Below are positions 45,390 to 58,051 of a stretch of DNA of 64,000 nucleotides, piece by piece. Position numbers and translations under genes: made by a program. Each line of letters starts with the position of its first letter. Positions within the stretch are counted from its first letter, which is position 1. A model generated the notes under the pieces. The model was not told the origin of the DNA and searched no databases. It saw only the letters and a program-made list of their open reading frames with translations. The DNA lies in assembly GCA_001692895.1 (NCBI GenBank), contig KV748239.1, positions 901,206 through 965,205 of the forward strand, written 5' to 3'. This DNA comes from Cenococcum geophilum 1.58. Lineage: Eukaryota > Ascomycota > Dothideomycetes > Gloniales > Gloniaceae.

Positions 45390-48061
45390 ACTACTAAGGG
45401 TAGCTTTATACGCGAAACTTATTAATAAAAATTAGGACGAATTTACCTTTAATATAATAACTTATACCGTAAAATAAGTTAATAGCTTTCTCTTATACCG
45501 TATTATATTCTACTAAAGTAGATACTACACCGATCTATAGCTGTGAGAATATTTTAGGGAGGATTTTATAGGATGAACTGCTAATACCTATGTACTTAGT
45601 AATGTTAATATTGTTTAAGATTTTTAAAACTTCCTCTATAGGAACGGGGTATATATTACTAAAAATAGTAACCTAATTGCTAGTAATATTTAGGCCGTTA
45701 TTACTAGTATAGAAGAACTAGTATAGACGGAAGCTAAAGATTATACGTTAACTACGGAAACCTAGAACTAACCTATATTCTTTAGAAGGCAACTTTAATT
45801 TAGAATGAAACCCCTAGAATGCTACTCTCCTACCTAAAGGTGCTCTCCTACCTAAAGGTACTCGTCCTCTACCTCTACCGCCTCTAGCTTCTCTACTCCA
45901 GTTAACCGGTAACCCTTTACTATAAGAAGTTACGAATCTAATAAAGGTATATTTAGATAAAGAGAAGAAGTTTAGAGGAGAATTATATAATATACTTGGA
46001 GTAAAACTATAGGTCTTTTATAACTGTTATAATAAGGTTAAAATTTAATGCCACTAGTACCACTACGCTTTCTTTATTATATTAAAGGGACGGGTAGCAA
46101 TATTCTATTATAACTATATTATAGGTAAAAACTATAGCTTTAATATAATGCTTTAGCTTACTAGAGCCTACTTTAAGACTAATAAGAATTGTTAACTTTA
46201 TATATCCGAATAGTAAAAGACTATATTCTAGAGAGTTATTGCTTCTAACCTAATAAAGACTTATTTAGAGTGCCTTTAACTACTCTTTAATAAACTTTAG
46301 AAAATTTAATGTGGCCTTACTAAAACTTACTAAAATAAGAATAGCCTAAGGGACTAGGTTATTTTAGTATACTATAGCGTTTCTAAGTATAACTTGGCGC
46401 TATATAAACCTATGGACACGTTTAAAGGAGTATATGCTAAACTATACTCTGCTATAGGTACTGTAATATAAATATAAGAATCTTAATAGTTCTATACCAA
46501 AAACTTTACCTAACTAAGTATTCCCGACTAATATAATTATAACTAGACTAATTAAATATATAGTGGCCGTAGTAGGGAATATAAAAGAGGGTATAATTAA
46601 TGTTAATTATAAGGTAATTATAGAGGTCCTTATAGAGGTTTATTTTAAAGTAATTGCTAGAAGAAGTGCTATATTTATAAAAAGCTAAATTGCTAGTTAA
46701 CTAGATACTCCCTTAATAAGTAAAAAGAGGCATATAATAAGTTCCGTTAGAGTATAAGAAACGTTAGAAATTGCGAGGTTACTATAGCCTACTTTTAAAG
46801 CTTCCTAGTTTAATATAAAGGCGTAGAAGATCTTAAGGGTGAGGTTAATGAGGTTAAATAGCTTCTTATAGATATAGAAATTAAGGATTACTCCCCTAAC
46901 CAATACTTTACTAAGTATAGTAAGGTAGATGGTATATAAACCGTTACTATTTTTAATAATTAATCTATACTCTATTCTATTACGAAATTAGATATCTTTA
47001 ATAAGCTAAAGAAGAGTTCCGCGTTTTCCTTTAACAATAGATACTTAGCGTATATCTTTTATAGTATTATACCGGATATAGGAGCCGTATAAGTATCTAC
47101 AGTAGGAGAACCTTAAGTTTAAGCTCTTTAATAGCTTAATAGCTCTATTTAAATTAACTAATTAACGGTAGGCTAATATATGATTCGATTTAGTAAAGGT
47201 ACTATGATCTCCCTTAGCATAATTAGGGTTTAAACCCCCTTAGGATATATTACTTTCCATATTATTCCTATAAACACTCCATTTCTATTTTACATTAAAG
47301 ATATAAATAAATTAGACGTTAAGCTTAATAACCTTAAAAATATACTTATTTAGGGAGATAATTAAGTGCCTATTATACGCAAGTAGGGTTACCCCTAGTT
47401 ACTCCTTTATTAACTAGAAAAGAGTATTACTTAAAGCTACTTAATTAAGTTGGAATTACGCCAACTGCACTATTGTTTTGGCTACCTATCCGTTTATTAA
47501 TTACTTAGAGTTCTTTAGCAAGTAGGCTATAAAGTTAAAGTTAAGGCAATTAAGCATCTTATAAAGTACTATTATTACTACTAAATAAACCAGAAGTCCC
47601 CTGGCTGATTTAAGTTTACCTTTAAGAATAACTACGACTTTGACTTCTGTATTATTATTAACGTTATATATCTTAATAGTAAGCCAGTGCTCTAAGTTAT
47701 TAACTTCTTAATCTCCTTCTAAGCCGCGCGGTTTTTAAAAGATATATTAGCTAGAAACGCATAGGATACTCTTTAGTTATGCTAGATTAATATCTATTTA
47801 AGACCCCCTAATTAAATCGTTTATAATGTAGGAAAGAACTTCTTATCTATAGAGTTCTAATAATAGACAAAGGTAATAGTAATTAAGGTTAAGGAAGTCC
47901 CCGTTAAGGCATATAATAGTATTAGAAAAGTAGAGCAATATTATACGCTATTACGCCGCGTATATAAGATTATCTCTTTAGAACTAAAGGACGCTAGTAA
48001 AGAACTTACCTTATAAATAGCTGTTAAAGCTATTAACAATTCTGCTGGCCTAGATAGACTT
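45390..48061 (+). pseudogene. Copia-E gag, protease and integrase part (fossil)
   Basis: Gag-like sequence, a cysteine-rich stretch near 46020, a protease-like motif (IPDIGAV) near 47053 and the integrase region (about 47380-48061) can be placed in order. The integrase is cut by Gypsy-D. The frame is broken many times. Confidence 0.65.
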
Positions 48062-48253
48062 TGTCACGGAACCCCACCGCAGGGGCCTCCATAGGAGAGC
48101 CCCGTGCTCTCGCGTACACCTCGCGTACAGCTTATATCAGCTACGCGTAGGTATATCACCTCCTTACGCCCTCAACCCTTACGATCGATCGCGCAACGTC
48201 TTATAGACTCCTTAAATACATACGTCTTATAGCCACTGCCCCGTCCCATAACA
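48062..48253 (+). repeat. 5' LTR of Gypsy-D
   Basis: 192 bp, TGTCACGGAACCCC...CCCATAACA, with few differences from the 3' copy; for example GGGGCCTCCATAGGAGAGCC is shared unchanged. Confidence 0.93.
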
Positions 48254-48399
48254 TTATGTTGCGCCTTTTTACCACCAACACCTAGCCTACGACCAATTCT
48301 ACGTCTTTATAATACTATAGGCGCTGCCAGAAGCAGCGTGCCTATAAGTTACCTTACTTTATACTTTTAAGGAACCTATAATAGTAAGACAATATTCCT

Positions 48400-51300
48400 T
48401 ACTAGCTACTATATTAAACCCAAAGAATAATCCAATACCTATACTTAACCTACAACGCCAATTAATCCCAGGAGAATTTAATTTATTAGCCCTAGCCTTA
48501 ACCCCTAAGAAGATAAACACCAATAATGTCTTATCTTTTATTAACTATATAACTACGGACAAGCAAGTAGAAGGGCTACTACTTATTAAAATTAAAATAT
48601 AAGACGCTGAGATGTTTATAAAAATGGTAGCATAAGAACCTAATAAATACTACTACCTTTTATAGAACTACTACCTAAAGCTTATATAAGCCGAGATGCG
48701 TACTGCCTAAGATTATAATATCATCTAAGACCTATAAGCTCGCGAGGCGCTCGCTAATAACACGCGTTAAGAAACTAAAGACGACCTCCGCGTGTCTAAA
48801 CGCGACGTCTAATAGTTAAAGAAGGCTAAGATTGCACTTATTGCTACGGTTACTAAAAGAGAAGGCATAATTAAATACCTATAATTTTAGCTTAACGAGC
48901 ATATTTATAATAACGCTAGACACCTCTCTACTGCATATAACGCCACTTAAGTCTCTACGCCCCTAGCAACTTTACCTACTTAATACTTAACGGAGGGTTA
49001 GCGCTAAGTAGCCTTACCTAACGGGAACCCCTACTAAAGTGATAATGAAAGCTATAACGACTAAACCTAAGCTACTACCGTAGGGTCTAATATACGTTAC
49101 TCTAATCCCCTAGTTTTCTAGGGAGACCGTAAAGAATACAGCTACTAGAAGATGTAAATCCGCGAGAAACTAACTTAGAGCGCCTGCCTTTTTCCTATAG
49201 AAGATACTAAGATTGGCTATATTATTAGGCGAATAAAGGGTATACTATTTAATAGACTCTTCGCCTAATAGGAGACCAATAGCCCCTAGAAGTGGTAGTT
49301 CTACTAAAAAGTCCTTAATAATCTTAACCTAATATACCGTAACCACGACCTACTAGCTACTAACTAAGCTAAACTACATGCCCTAAAGATAAGCCCCATT
49401 AAATTATTTAACAAGTTCTATATTAAATTCTAGAAATACACTAGAGCCCTTGCCTAAGACGATACTAAAGACTAAAAAGATCTCCTTAAAAAAGTCACTT
49501 ATTGCCTTAGTTACGCAGCCGCCAGCTATAACTATAATAATGTTTATAATATAGTAGCAGCTATATGGAAGATTAAACAATAACTAAATTAGATTACTAC
49601 TATAAACCCTTACCTAAAGATCTCCCTATAGAAGCCCTCCGGACCTACTAAACCACCAACGCCTACTACCCTAAGTAACACTACTGGTCCTAATATTAAC
49701 CTTTCTATACTAACCTTCCTGTAGAAGCTACTAGATAGAGAACGTAAGCTACTCTAAAAGCTAAAGCGTTACTATAAATGTCGTTAAGAAGGCTGTTATA
49801 GCTATAGCTTAAACTGCCTAATAGCTAGGTTTAGTAGCCGCCGCCTAATACCTAACCTAGTATCTTAAATACTAAATATATTGCTATATACTACTACCAT
49901 ATAAGACGAAGATGTAGTAACAGTGGTAGAGTTAGATACGGAAATGGAAAATGCCAAGTCCTAGCCCTAAGTCGTAGGTTAGGACGCCCTAATAATAAGG
50001 GGATCTATATATCGGCCTACTTAATAGATAACTTAGTAAAGATAAATAGACGGAAATAGATAGTTTTACCCATAATAGGAACTACTACTAAAAAACAATA
50101 TAAAAGCCGTTCTATAATTAATTGCGGAGCTACTAATAAATTTATAGATACTTAATTCGTATATACTTATAACCTACCTACCTTACCCCTTACTAAAGCC
50201 CGCGCCTTATAACTCGCTAACGGTAGTTATACTGTATAGAAGATTATCTATATAGTATAACTCCACCTAGATATAAATGGGCACCAGGAAGAACTCTAGG
50301 TCTATATTATACTACTTACTAACTACCCTATTATTCTTAGAATAAACTAGCTTAAATAACACAACCCCGCCATTAACTGGAAAAAGAGAGAAGTAACCTT
50401 TAACTCTAAATACTGTAGAGAGACCTGCCTAGAATATAGCCTAGCCGCCTTTATTTACTCCCTAAAATACTAACCTAAGGAACCCTTTATTATCCTACCT
50501 ACGACTAACTACCACTATATAAGTGCTGCGGCCTTCTACTGCATAGTATATAAGAAAGGCTAGACCATTACCGCAGCCTCTTAATTACAACTATATAAGC
50601 TTAATAAAGAATATAACTATATCCTCTATAGTAATAGGATAGATATAGTTAACCTTCTAGAAAATAATGCCCCCATAGAACTCTACGGACTTTTACCTTT
50701 AGACTTTAAGAAGTTTATAAAGCTTAAAAAAGGACTTACCAACAAGGAACTCCGTAAGCTCCTCCCTAAAAGGTACTATAACTTTATTAACGTGTGCTTA
50801 TAAAAAAGCGCAGATATACTCCCCCTACATTAACTTAATAACTATACTATTAATATTAAATAAGGAAAAACGCTACTTTATAAGAGACCCTACCTAATAT
50901 AAAAAGATAAACTTCTAGTTATTAAAAAGTATATTAACAAACACCTTAATAAAGGGTTTATTCGCCCTAGTATATCCCTAGCAGCCGCCCCTATCCTCCT
51001 TACTAAGAAGCTAGGAGGAGGTATTTAATTCTGCGTTAACTATAGAGGACTTAACACTATTATAATTAAGAACTAATACCCCGTACCGCTTATACATAAG
51101 ACTCTTAAGTGGCTTAGCTAAGCCAAAATCTATACTAAGCTTGATATTATTACCGCCTTTAACCGCCTCTAAATATAAGAAGGTGATAAATAGAAAACCG
51201 TATTCGTATTGCGCTTTAGCTAATTTAAATATACCGTTATGCCCTTTAGCGTATATAACGGCCTAGGCAGCTTCTAAAGCTATATTAATAACGCCTTATA

Positions 51301-53900
51301 GGACTACCTTAACAACTTCTACTCTGCGTACCTAGATAATATACTTATTTACAGTAATAACCCTTTTAAGTATACCGAGCACGTTTAAAAGGTCCTATAG
51401 CGCCTTAGGGACGCAGGACTTTATATTAATTTAAAGAAGTATAAATTCTTAGTTATAGAAGTAAAATACCTTAAACTAATTGTTACTACTAAGGGTGTCC
51501 GTATAGACCCTAAGAAGGTACGTATAATTACTAAATAGCAAACCTTTAACTGTATTAAAGACGTATAAGCTTTCCTTAGTTTCGCCAACTTCTATTAAAA
51601 ATTTATATATAACTTCTTGGGTGTTATAGCACCACTTATAGCAATAATATAAATAAAGGGCCTTTCCGTAAAAGGAAGAAAAATATATCTATGTTTTATT
51701 TGGACGCCTAAATATAAGAAGGCGTTCCAAGACTTTAAAGATGCTTTTACTAAAGCACCTATTTTAGCTTACTTTATACTAAGACGACAACTCTTAAGAC
51801 TAACTCCTTAGACCACATTAATGCAGGCGTCCTCTCCTAGATGGGTAACGACGGTCTCCTCTACTTAGTCGCATTCTATTTATCTAAGCTTATACTATAA
51901 GAATATAACTATGAGATCTATAATAAGGAACTTCTTGCGATTGTATAAGCGTTTAAGGAATTCTAACTGGAACTCTCCTTAGCAGAACTTAACTAGCTAA
52001 CTAAAGTCCTTACGGATTATTGCAACCTTAAGTACTTTATAACTATAAAATAGCTAAACTAACGCTAAGCACGCTAGAACGAGTTCCTCTTTAGTTTTAA
52101 CTTTAAAATTATATATAGGCTAGGAGTATAAGGTACTAAGCCTAATAGCCTAACACACCGCTTATAAGACCTTCCTTAGTCTAAAGATAACCCTTATAAC
52201 TAGTTTTAATAATAAACGATCCTAAAAGCACGGAATTTAGCCCTAGGTATACTATCTACGATAGAGCTAACTGTACCTTAGCTCCACACTATAGAACTAA
52301 AATTACCTCTTAAAATTAATAAGCTTATTACCACGGCATATAACACCTCTATTAACCTATTACTGTATTAACTTATTACCATAAAGACCGCTAGCGCCTA
52401 TACGCTGCTAACTAAACTCTAAAGCTTAAGCTAGATTAATATAGCAGCCTTAGAAGTAAAAGAGAATAGGCTCTATTATAAAGGCCATTTATTTATCCCT
52501 AACTTAGAAAATCTATAACGGCAACTAATCTAAATAGCCTATGACCTTCGATTAAGCGGCCACCTAGGTAAAAAAGGAACCTATAAGCTTCTTAGCCGAT
52601 ACTACTTCTAGCCTAAAATAATAGACTTAGTTAAACGCTTTATAGGCGCCTGCTACGGTTATAAGCGCGCTAAGGCCTTTAATATAAAGTACTAAGGACT
52701 ACTGCACCCTTTACTAGTACCTATATAATGATGGGTAGATATCGCTATAGATTTCGTTGTTAACCTACTACCCTATAAGCGATATAGCCGTACCTATAAG
52801 AACATCCTTATAATAATATGCCGACTTATAAAAGAGCGCCACTACATCCTAACCGAAGGCGTAGCTGTCAGTGACGTCACTAACGCCTTCCTCCGCAAAA
52901 TTTACTAATTATATGGGTTACCTAACTCGATTACGTCCGACTAAGGTATATAGTTTGGCTCTGATATATGGAGATAAATCTACTAATGCCTTAGCATCTC
53001 CGTTAAGATGTCTATATCCTTTTACTATAAAACTGCTAGGTAACTAAAAAACGCTAATGCTAGTATAAAAGCGTACCTACGATAGGTAGTTGCCTATAGT
53101 TAAGATAACTAGGTAAATTACCTCCTACTAGGTAAATTTGCAGCGAATAACTACGTTTTAACTACTATAGGACTTACCCCGTTCTTTGTGAATAAGGGAT
53201 ATTACCCCTAATCCGGTATAGAACCACTAGAACCTATTAATAAGAAACTGCCATATAGAAAACGCCTTAAGATGCTACTTACTAATTAGTATATAAACCG
53301 CATGAAAAATCTACTTAACTACTATAAGGGAGAAATGGCCTAGGCTTAAGTAAAGTAGGCCTACTTCGCTAACCGTTATAGAACGCCACTACTAGAGATA
53401 CGTATTAGCGACTGGGTATGGCTAGATGCACGTAATATCTCTACGCAGAGGCTTATAAAGTTACTTAATTATAAGAACCTTGGCCCCTACCTAATTAAAC
53501 GAGTTATTAATAGGGGAGCCGTATACAAGCTAGAGCTCCTATCTACCCTAGCCACCCGCGGGATATAGCCTATATTTTACCTATAGCTACTACACCTTTA
53601 CTAGCCTAACCCCTTACTGGGGCAGATATAGCCTAAACCCCTACTAGTACTAATCCGAGATAAGAATAAAGATAAGAACTATAAAGAGTGGACCATTAAA
53701 CAAATTATTAACTCTAAATACTTTAGTAAAGGTAGAGGACGACGGCTTTACTACAGAGCTATATATATAGGATTTAATATAGATTAGCCAGAATGGCAAC
53801 TATAGGAAGACTTTAAAAATGTAAAGGATTTAATTAGTGACTTTTACTACGCGAACCTATAGAAACTGGGCCTAAGTAGAGATTTTATATCTAATCCTTT
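48400..53900 (+). pseudogene. Gypsy-D gag-pol region (fossil)
   Basis: All chromovirus domains are recognisable in order. The RT region shows VNYRGLN near 51035 and AYLDNILIYSNN near 51328. In an intact relative these proteins build the particle, copy the RNA and integrate the DNA. The frame is broken many times by RIP-type change. Confidence 0.8.
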
Positions 53901-54010
53901 ATAGGAGCCTTTATAGAGTTAAACCGTTATATATTACTATATAGGGGCAAATTGCTATTAAATTGCCGTTAGATTGCGGTAAAGTGCGATTATATAACCG
54001 GAATATTATT

Positions 54011-54064
54011 AAGATGTCTAGGAACTTTAACCGGCGGTTAAAGTTATCTAATTAGTCGGATTCT
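54011..54064. repeat. 54-bp palindrome-bearing module, copy in Gypsy-D
   Basis: It matches 56617-56670 in Copia-E at 49 of 54 positions, all five differences being transitions. It holds the near-perfect dyad AACTTTAACC-GGC-GGTTAAAGTT (54023-54045) and an inverted CCAAT-like ATTRGTC. It lies about 150 bp before the Gypsy-D purine tract. Confidence 0.85.
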
Positions 54065-54209
54065 TAGATGCTAAGCCTTATTATATAACGTTATTTTAAG
54101 CCTTTAGCAATACCCCCCTTTCTTCTTTTCTATACCCTAAGTGTCCCTTCTATATATATATAGTAACCACAGCGTCGCCGGAGCTCCGCCTCTATAGGAG
54201 GGGGGGTAG

Positions 54210-54401
54210 TGTTACGGAACCCTACCGTAGGGGCCTCCATAGGAGAGCCCCGTGCTCTCGCATACACCTCGCGTACAGCTTATGTCAGCTACGCGTAGGT
54301 ATATCACCTCCTTACGCCCTCGACCCTTATAATCAATCGCGCAACGTCTTGTAAACTCCTTAAATACATACGTCTTATAGCCACTGCCCCGTCCCATAAC
54401 A
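54210..54401 (+). repeat. 3' LTR of Gypsy-D
   Basis: 192 bp, TGTTACGGAACCC...CCCATAACA, then the duplicated GACTT. Confidence 0.93.
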
Positions 54402-54406
54402 GACTT

Positions 54407-56580
54407 ATACCTATATTGCTAGTCTTTAGCGCCTACCCTTAAATAACTAATAATTCTCTACTATCTCTTTTTATTGTGTAATAAGCCGAGGCTATTCGCA
54501 AGGTAATAAAGGAGGTGCGATATCTTTATACTATATGCTAGGTTAATAACGCACTAGAAATAAGAAATAGCCTAAATACCTTAACTACGCTCGATCTGCC
54601 ACTTTAGTCTAAAGTACGCGTATAGCGTAAAAAGGGAGGATGGTTAGGCCTACACTAACTTATTATAATTAATAGTTAAACTTATACTATTTAGATGCCT
54701 TACGGACCTACTTAATTCTATTTAACTGTTATTAAGCCTTATTATAAAGATAATAATTTTAAGCCTTTATAGGATACCCTAGAAGATACCTAAGAGGAGA
54801 ACTACAATTAATATGCTCTAAAAGGCGACTATAATCCCAATATAATTATAGTAGATGCGCTATAACTATGACGCGGTAGAGGTCGCCTAAAGGGATTATA
54901 AAATCGCCAATATCTTATTAATTTTAAAGAATAATTTATTGCCGCCATTAAGAATAGAGTTAAGTTATTAATGGCCTTTATAATAGCTAAAGAGAAGGCT
55001 AACTTTAAGCTCGCAAAATAGCTTTAAAAGGAAGGTTATATTATAACCTTAGGAGCTCCTTTCTAAGCATCTAATTAGCAGAAGATTGACGGTTTTATTA
55101 TAAGAGGAGTCTTTAAATTTAAGAAGTATAACCCTACTAAGTTTAATAAAGTTCGTATTTTTAAGTTAAGGATAATTAATAAGATTAAGGGCAAGGCTAC
55201 TAACGCCCTATTTAAGAAATTAAGGCTTATTATCTAAGGTTATAACGATAATAGTAACGAAATAATTCTTATATAATCTCCTATAATTTAACGAGCTAGT
55301 TAGCGAGTTATTATTATATTAGCTCCCTCCTTAATAAAGAATAGAATGGCGGTTTATTTATAAAATATTACTTAAGCCTATACCTAATTAAAGACGTACC
55401 TTTAGCGCTTAATATTAGTATACCTTCTAGAGTAAATTCGCCACCAGTATTCTAAAGATACGATTATAGTTATATTTAAGCCATTATATAGAATTGCAGA
55501 GGTAGGAACTTATTAGTAAGCTACCTATAGCAAGCACTATAAAGAGAAGCTTTTAATAACTACTTCTATATTTAATCCCTGCTTTCTTATTATAACCATA
55601 GGAACCCTATTTAGAATTGTTGGTATATAAACTAATAATATAATTATCTTAGGAGATAACTAATTTTTAGCTCTTAAAGAGGATAAGCTAGTAAAGGCAA
55701 ATCTTATAGTAAAGCTAAAGGAAAATCTTAATTTAATAACACTATTACTTTTTAATAAATGCATCCTCTCCTTAAATAAGGATTCTATTGCTTTACGCCA
55801 GAAGGGTTAAGGTAAGAAGATTAACGTTATTAATATTAATTCCCTAAAGTAAGGATATGTAGAGTAACGCGCTTATAGAGCTTATATTACTTCTATCTAT
55901 TATCCTAAGGCTTTATTTAATCTCTCTATTACTGCCTAATATTAGGAACTAACTAAGGATAACGTTCTTGCCCTAAATAAACGTCTTTCCTAGCAAATAA
56001 ACTATCTTGATTAGGGACTACTCTATATACCTATTAATCTTCCTACCACTAAGCTCTTTATATTTATTAATAGATCGTTTATAAATAATAAAGATTTTAG
56101 CTCCTAGTTAGGATATAAGATTATTATTATAAACGAATTTACTAAAGAGAATAACTTTATAATCTATAGTAATCTTATCTATTAGAGCTTAATTAAGAGT
56201 AAGCGCGTTACCTAAAGTGTTTTGGTGTTAGAGATATATAGAATAGTTAGCGGAGTTAATATAGCAATTGCGATTAGAACTACCCTAAAGATAATTATAG
56301 ATTAACTTAAACTTCCCGTTATCTCTATAATTATATACATCAACTTATATTCCCTCTATAAGTATTTAGTTAAGCTTAGTACTATAAAGGAGAAGCGCCT
56401 TATAATTAATATTATAGCACTTTAGTAATCCTATAAACGTTAAGAACTCTTTAAGATTTAATAAATTAATAGCTAAGATAACCTAGTAGATATAATAACA
56501 AAGACGAACCCAGATAAAGCACTAAAGACGTTTATTAATATAAACACTCTACGTATACGAGTTAAAGGTTAGGTTAAAAG
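54407..56580 (+). pseudogene. Copia-E integrase end, reverse transcriptase and RNase H (fossil)
   Basis: The frame resumes after Gypsy-D. Recognisable pieces are a GRGR(P/L)KGL linker near 54875, RT with GVFKFKKYNPTKF (about 55105) and an ILGDN block (about 55650), and RNase H with SLYKYLVKLSTIKEKR (about 56350-56400). This is the C-terminal half of a fungal Copia polyprotein. Broken many times. Confidence 0.75.
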
Positions 56581-56616
56581 GGAGTTACTAGAAATTTCTT
56601 AGTTATATAAGGTCTT

Positions 56617-56670
56617 AAGATATCCAGGAACTTTAACCAGCGGTTAAAGTTATCTAATTGGTCAGATTCT
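56617..56670. repeat. 54-bp palindrome-bearing module, copy in Copia-E
   Basis: Partner of 54011-54064. It lies just after the RNase H region and before the purine tract near 56690. ATTGGTC is an inverted CCAAT box in this copy. Confidence 0.85.
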
Positions 56671-56739
56671 CTTGCTAAGACTTTTTTTAAAGGGGGGAGC
56701 ATAATATTCTATAGACCCTAACTTAACCTAGCTAATTAG

Positions 56740-56766
56740 GATTTTCTATCCCTAGGATAGAAAATC
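56740..56766. terminator. Perfect 12-bp hairpin near the Copia-E 3' end
   Basis: GATTTTCTATCC and GGATAGAAAATC are separated by CTA. It lies between the purine tract and the 3' LTR. A role in RNA end formation or packaging is possible but unsupported; it has survived heavy mutation on both arms. Confidence 0.4.
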
Positions 56767-56982
56767 GCTATTAGCTCGCTTACTACTAGCGCCTTAGCGG
56801 CCCTCCAAATACGATATCTACCTATAACTCCTAAGTAAGAAAGCACCACGTGCTAAGAGGCAAATTTTGGGACAGCGAGACTTATATTATAATGGCAATA
56901 GTAAGTAAGGAGGATTAATATTTATTACGCTAGTTAAGCGGTATTTATATATAGATAGCAACTATAAAAGAAGAATTGCTAG

Positions 56983-57181
56983 TGTTAGGAATAAAGGCAA
57001 GTGGTTACTATATAAGGTATATTGCTATTACGTGTAGCAAGTTGCCGTTACGTACCGCCGCGGCACTAGCGTGGTGAGGAACCTTAAGTTCCTTACCCCT
57101 TTCTTTAATAAGAAAAGAGAATAACAATTATTATACTATCTACGAACTATAGCTACGTAATATCACCTTATGTAACCAATA
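56983..57181 (+). repeat. 3' LTR of Copia-E
   Basis: 199 bp, TGTTAGGAATAAAGG...AACCAATA, followed by the duplicated GATAT. Confidence 0.9.
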
Positions 57182-57186
57182 GATAT

Positions 57187-57957
57187 AAAGGAAGCCTATA
57201 GGCCTTATTATTATATACTATTTACCTAGCCTTTACTATAAGCTTCTTTACCTCCTTCCATCTATATATTTAGCACTTTAGTGGGCTTTTATAGCCTTGC
57301 TTCCTTATAAAGCTTTTAATAAAATAGTAAGTTCGCGTCTTATACTATTATATTGTAAATAGTAGGGTTTTAGCAGTAATGTAGGTAGTTTTTTAATTCG
57401 TTTTATTTTTATAACTAGGCATAATACTAGATTAATATTGCCTATATTTTAGTAAGCTTTAATAAAGAAGACGCTTAGTATTATACTTATTTAGGCCTAT
57501 CTTTTAACTGCCTATAATAATAAGATTTTATATTAATTATATACGGAAACGGCGGTTGGTTTAAAGGTGCTTCCTTAATATCCGGAAGATCTTCTTACTA
57601 ATAATATAGGCCTTAATTATAGCTGTATTAAGCGCTTAGAAAAATAAGAGTAGCTAGGTGCGTATAATAGCTTTAAAGCTAATTAGAAATATTAACGCCG
57701 CCTATTTAATTATTATAGTTAATAGAAAGTAGAAAGTGTTAACTTCTTAATTAAATTATTGCCCTAAGTATTAGCTACTAGCTTCTTAAAGAAGAAATTA
57801 TACCCTTTTAGCTAACGCTAATTAACTTTATTAACGTCCTTATTACTATATAAGTAAACTATTATTAAAAACCATACTAAATTCCTATTCTACTATATAA
57901 TTAAAAGCACTAAATTAACTACGCTAATAACTACTTCTATAATAAAGTTAAACGGTA
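57187..57957. other. Eroded stretch between Copia-E and the Fot1 element
   Basis: This is the right flank of the site where Copia-E inserted, continuing the relic at 43594-44741. Plus-strand frames such as GLNYSCIKRLEK (about 57612) and the run from VNFLIKLLP to LYKXTIIKNH (about 57740-57880) are open apart from TAA/TAG stops, so it may once have coded. I recognise no family. Confidence 0.35.
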
Positions 57958-58012
57958 ACGTACTCGGTAAGCATATGGGCCACGCATATATATAGGCCAC
58001 CCCACTAAATAT
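57958..58012 (+). repeat. Left terminal inverted repeat of the Fot1 element
   Basis: 55 bp, containing GGCCACGCAT and GGCCACCCCAC. The inverted partner is 59755-59809. Confidence 0.95.
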
Positions 58013-58051
58013 ACGAAATACGCGTCGCACTATACAACTATAACCTTAATA

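Larger units (their letters stand above)
48062..54401 (+). mobile_element. Gypsy-D: chromodomain Gypsy fossil inside Copia-E
   Basis: Two 192-bp LTRs (48062-48253 and 54210-54401) and the target duplication GACTT (48057-48061 and 54402-54406). Order on the plus strand: gag from about 48400, cysteine-rich knuckle near 49775, protease-like motif near 50115, RT about 50990-51480, RNase H about 51720-52130, integrase zinc region and core about 52540-53300, chromodomain about 53690-53870, and a purine tract (54197-54207) next to the 3' LTR. Length 6.3 kb is normal. Its LTRs are unlike those of the other Gypsy copies, so it is a separate family. Broken at dozens of positions; it inserted after Copia-E. 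Confidence 0.93.
44747..57181 (+). mobile_element. Copia-E: Copia-type LTR retrotransposon fossil with nested Gypsy-D
   Basis: Two 199-bp LTRs (44747-44945 and 56983-57181) and the target duplication GATAT (44742-44746 and 57182-57186). Order on the plus strand: a leader with repeated motifs (44946-45390), gag about 45400-46900, protease-like motif near 47053, integrase zinc region and core about 47380-48061 (cut by Gypsy-D at 48062) resuming at 54402, RT about 55100-55680, and RNase H about 56030-56560. Integrase before RT defines Copia. Own length is about 6.1 kb. A purine tract (about 56688-56698) lies almost 290 bp before the 3' LTR, farther than usual. Broken throughout by RIP-type change. 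Confidence 0.9.

Noticed and set aside
54212-54397. Open frame of 61 codons, minus strand
   Set aside because: Entirely inside the Gypsy-D 3' LTR; LTRs of this kind do not code.
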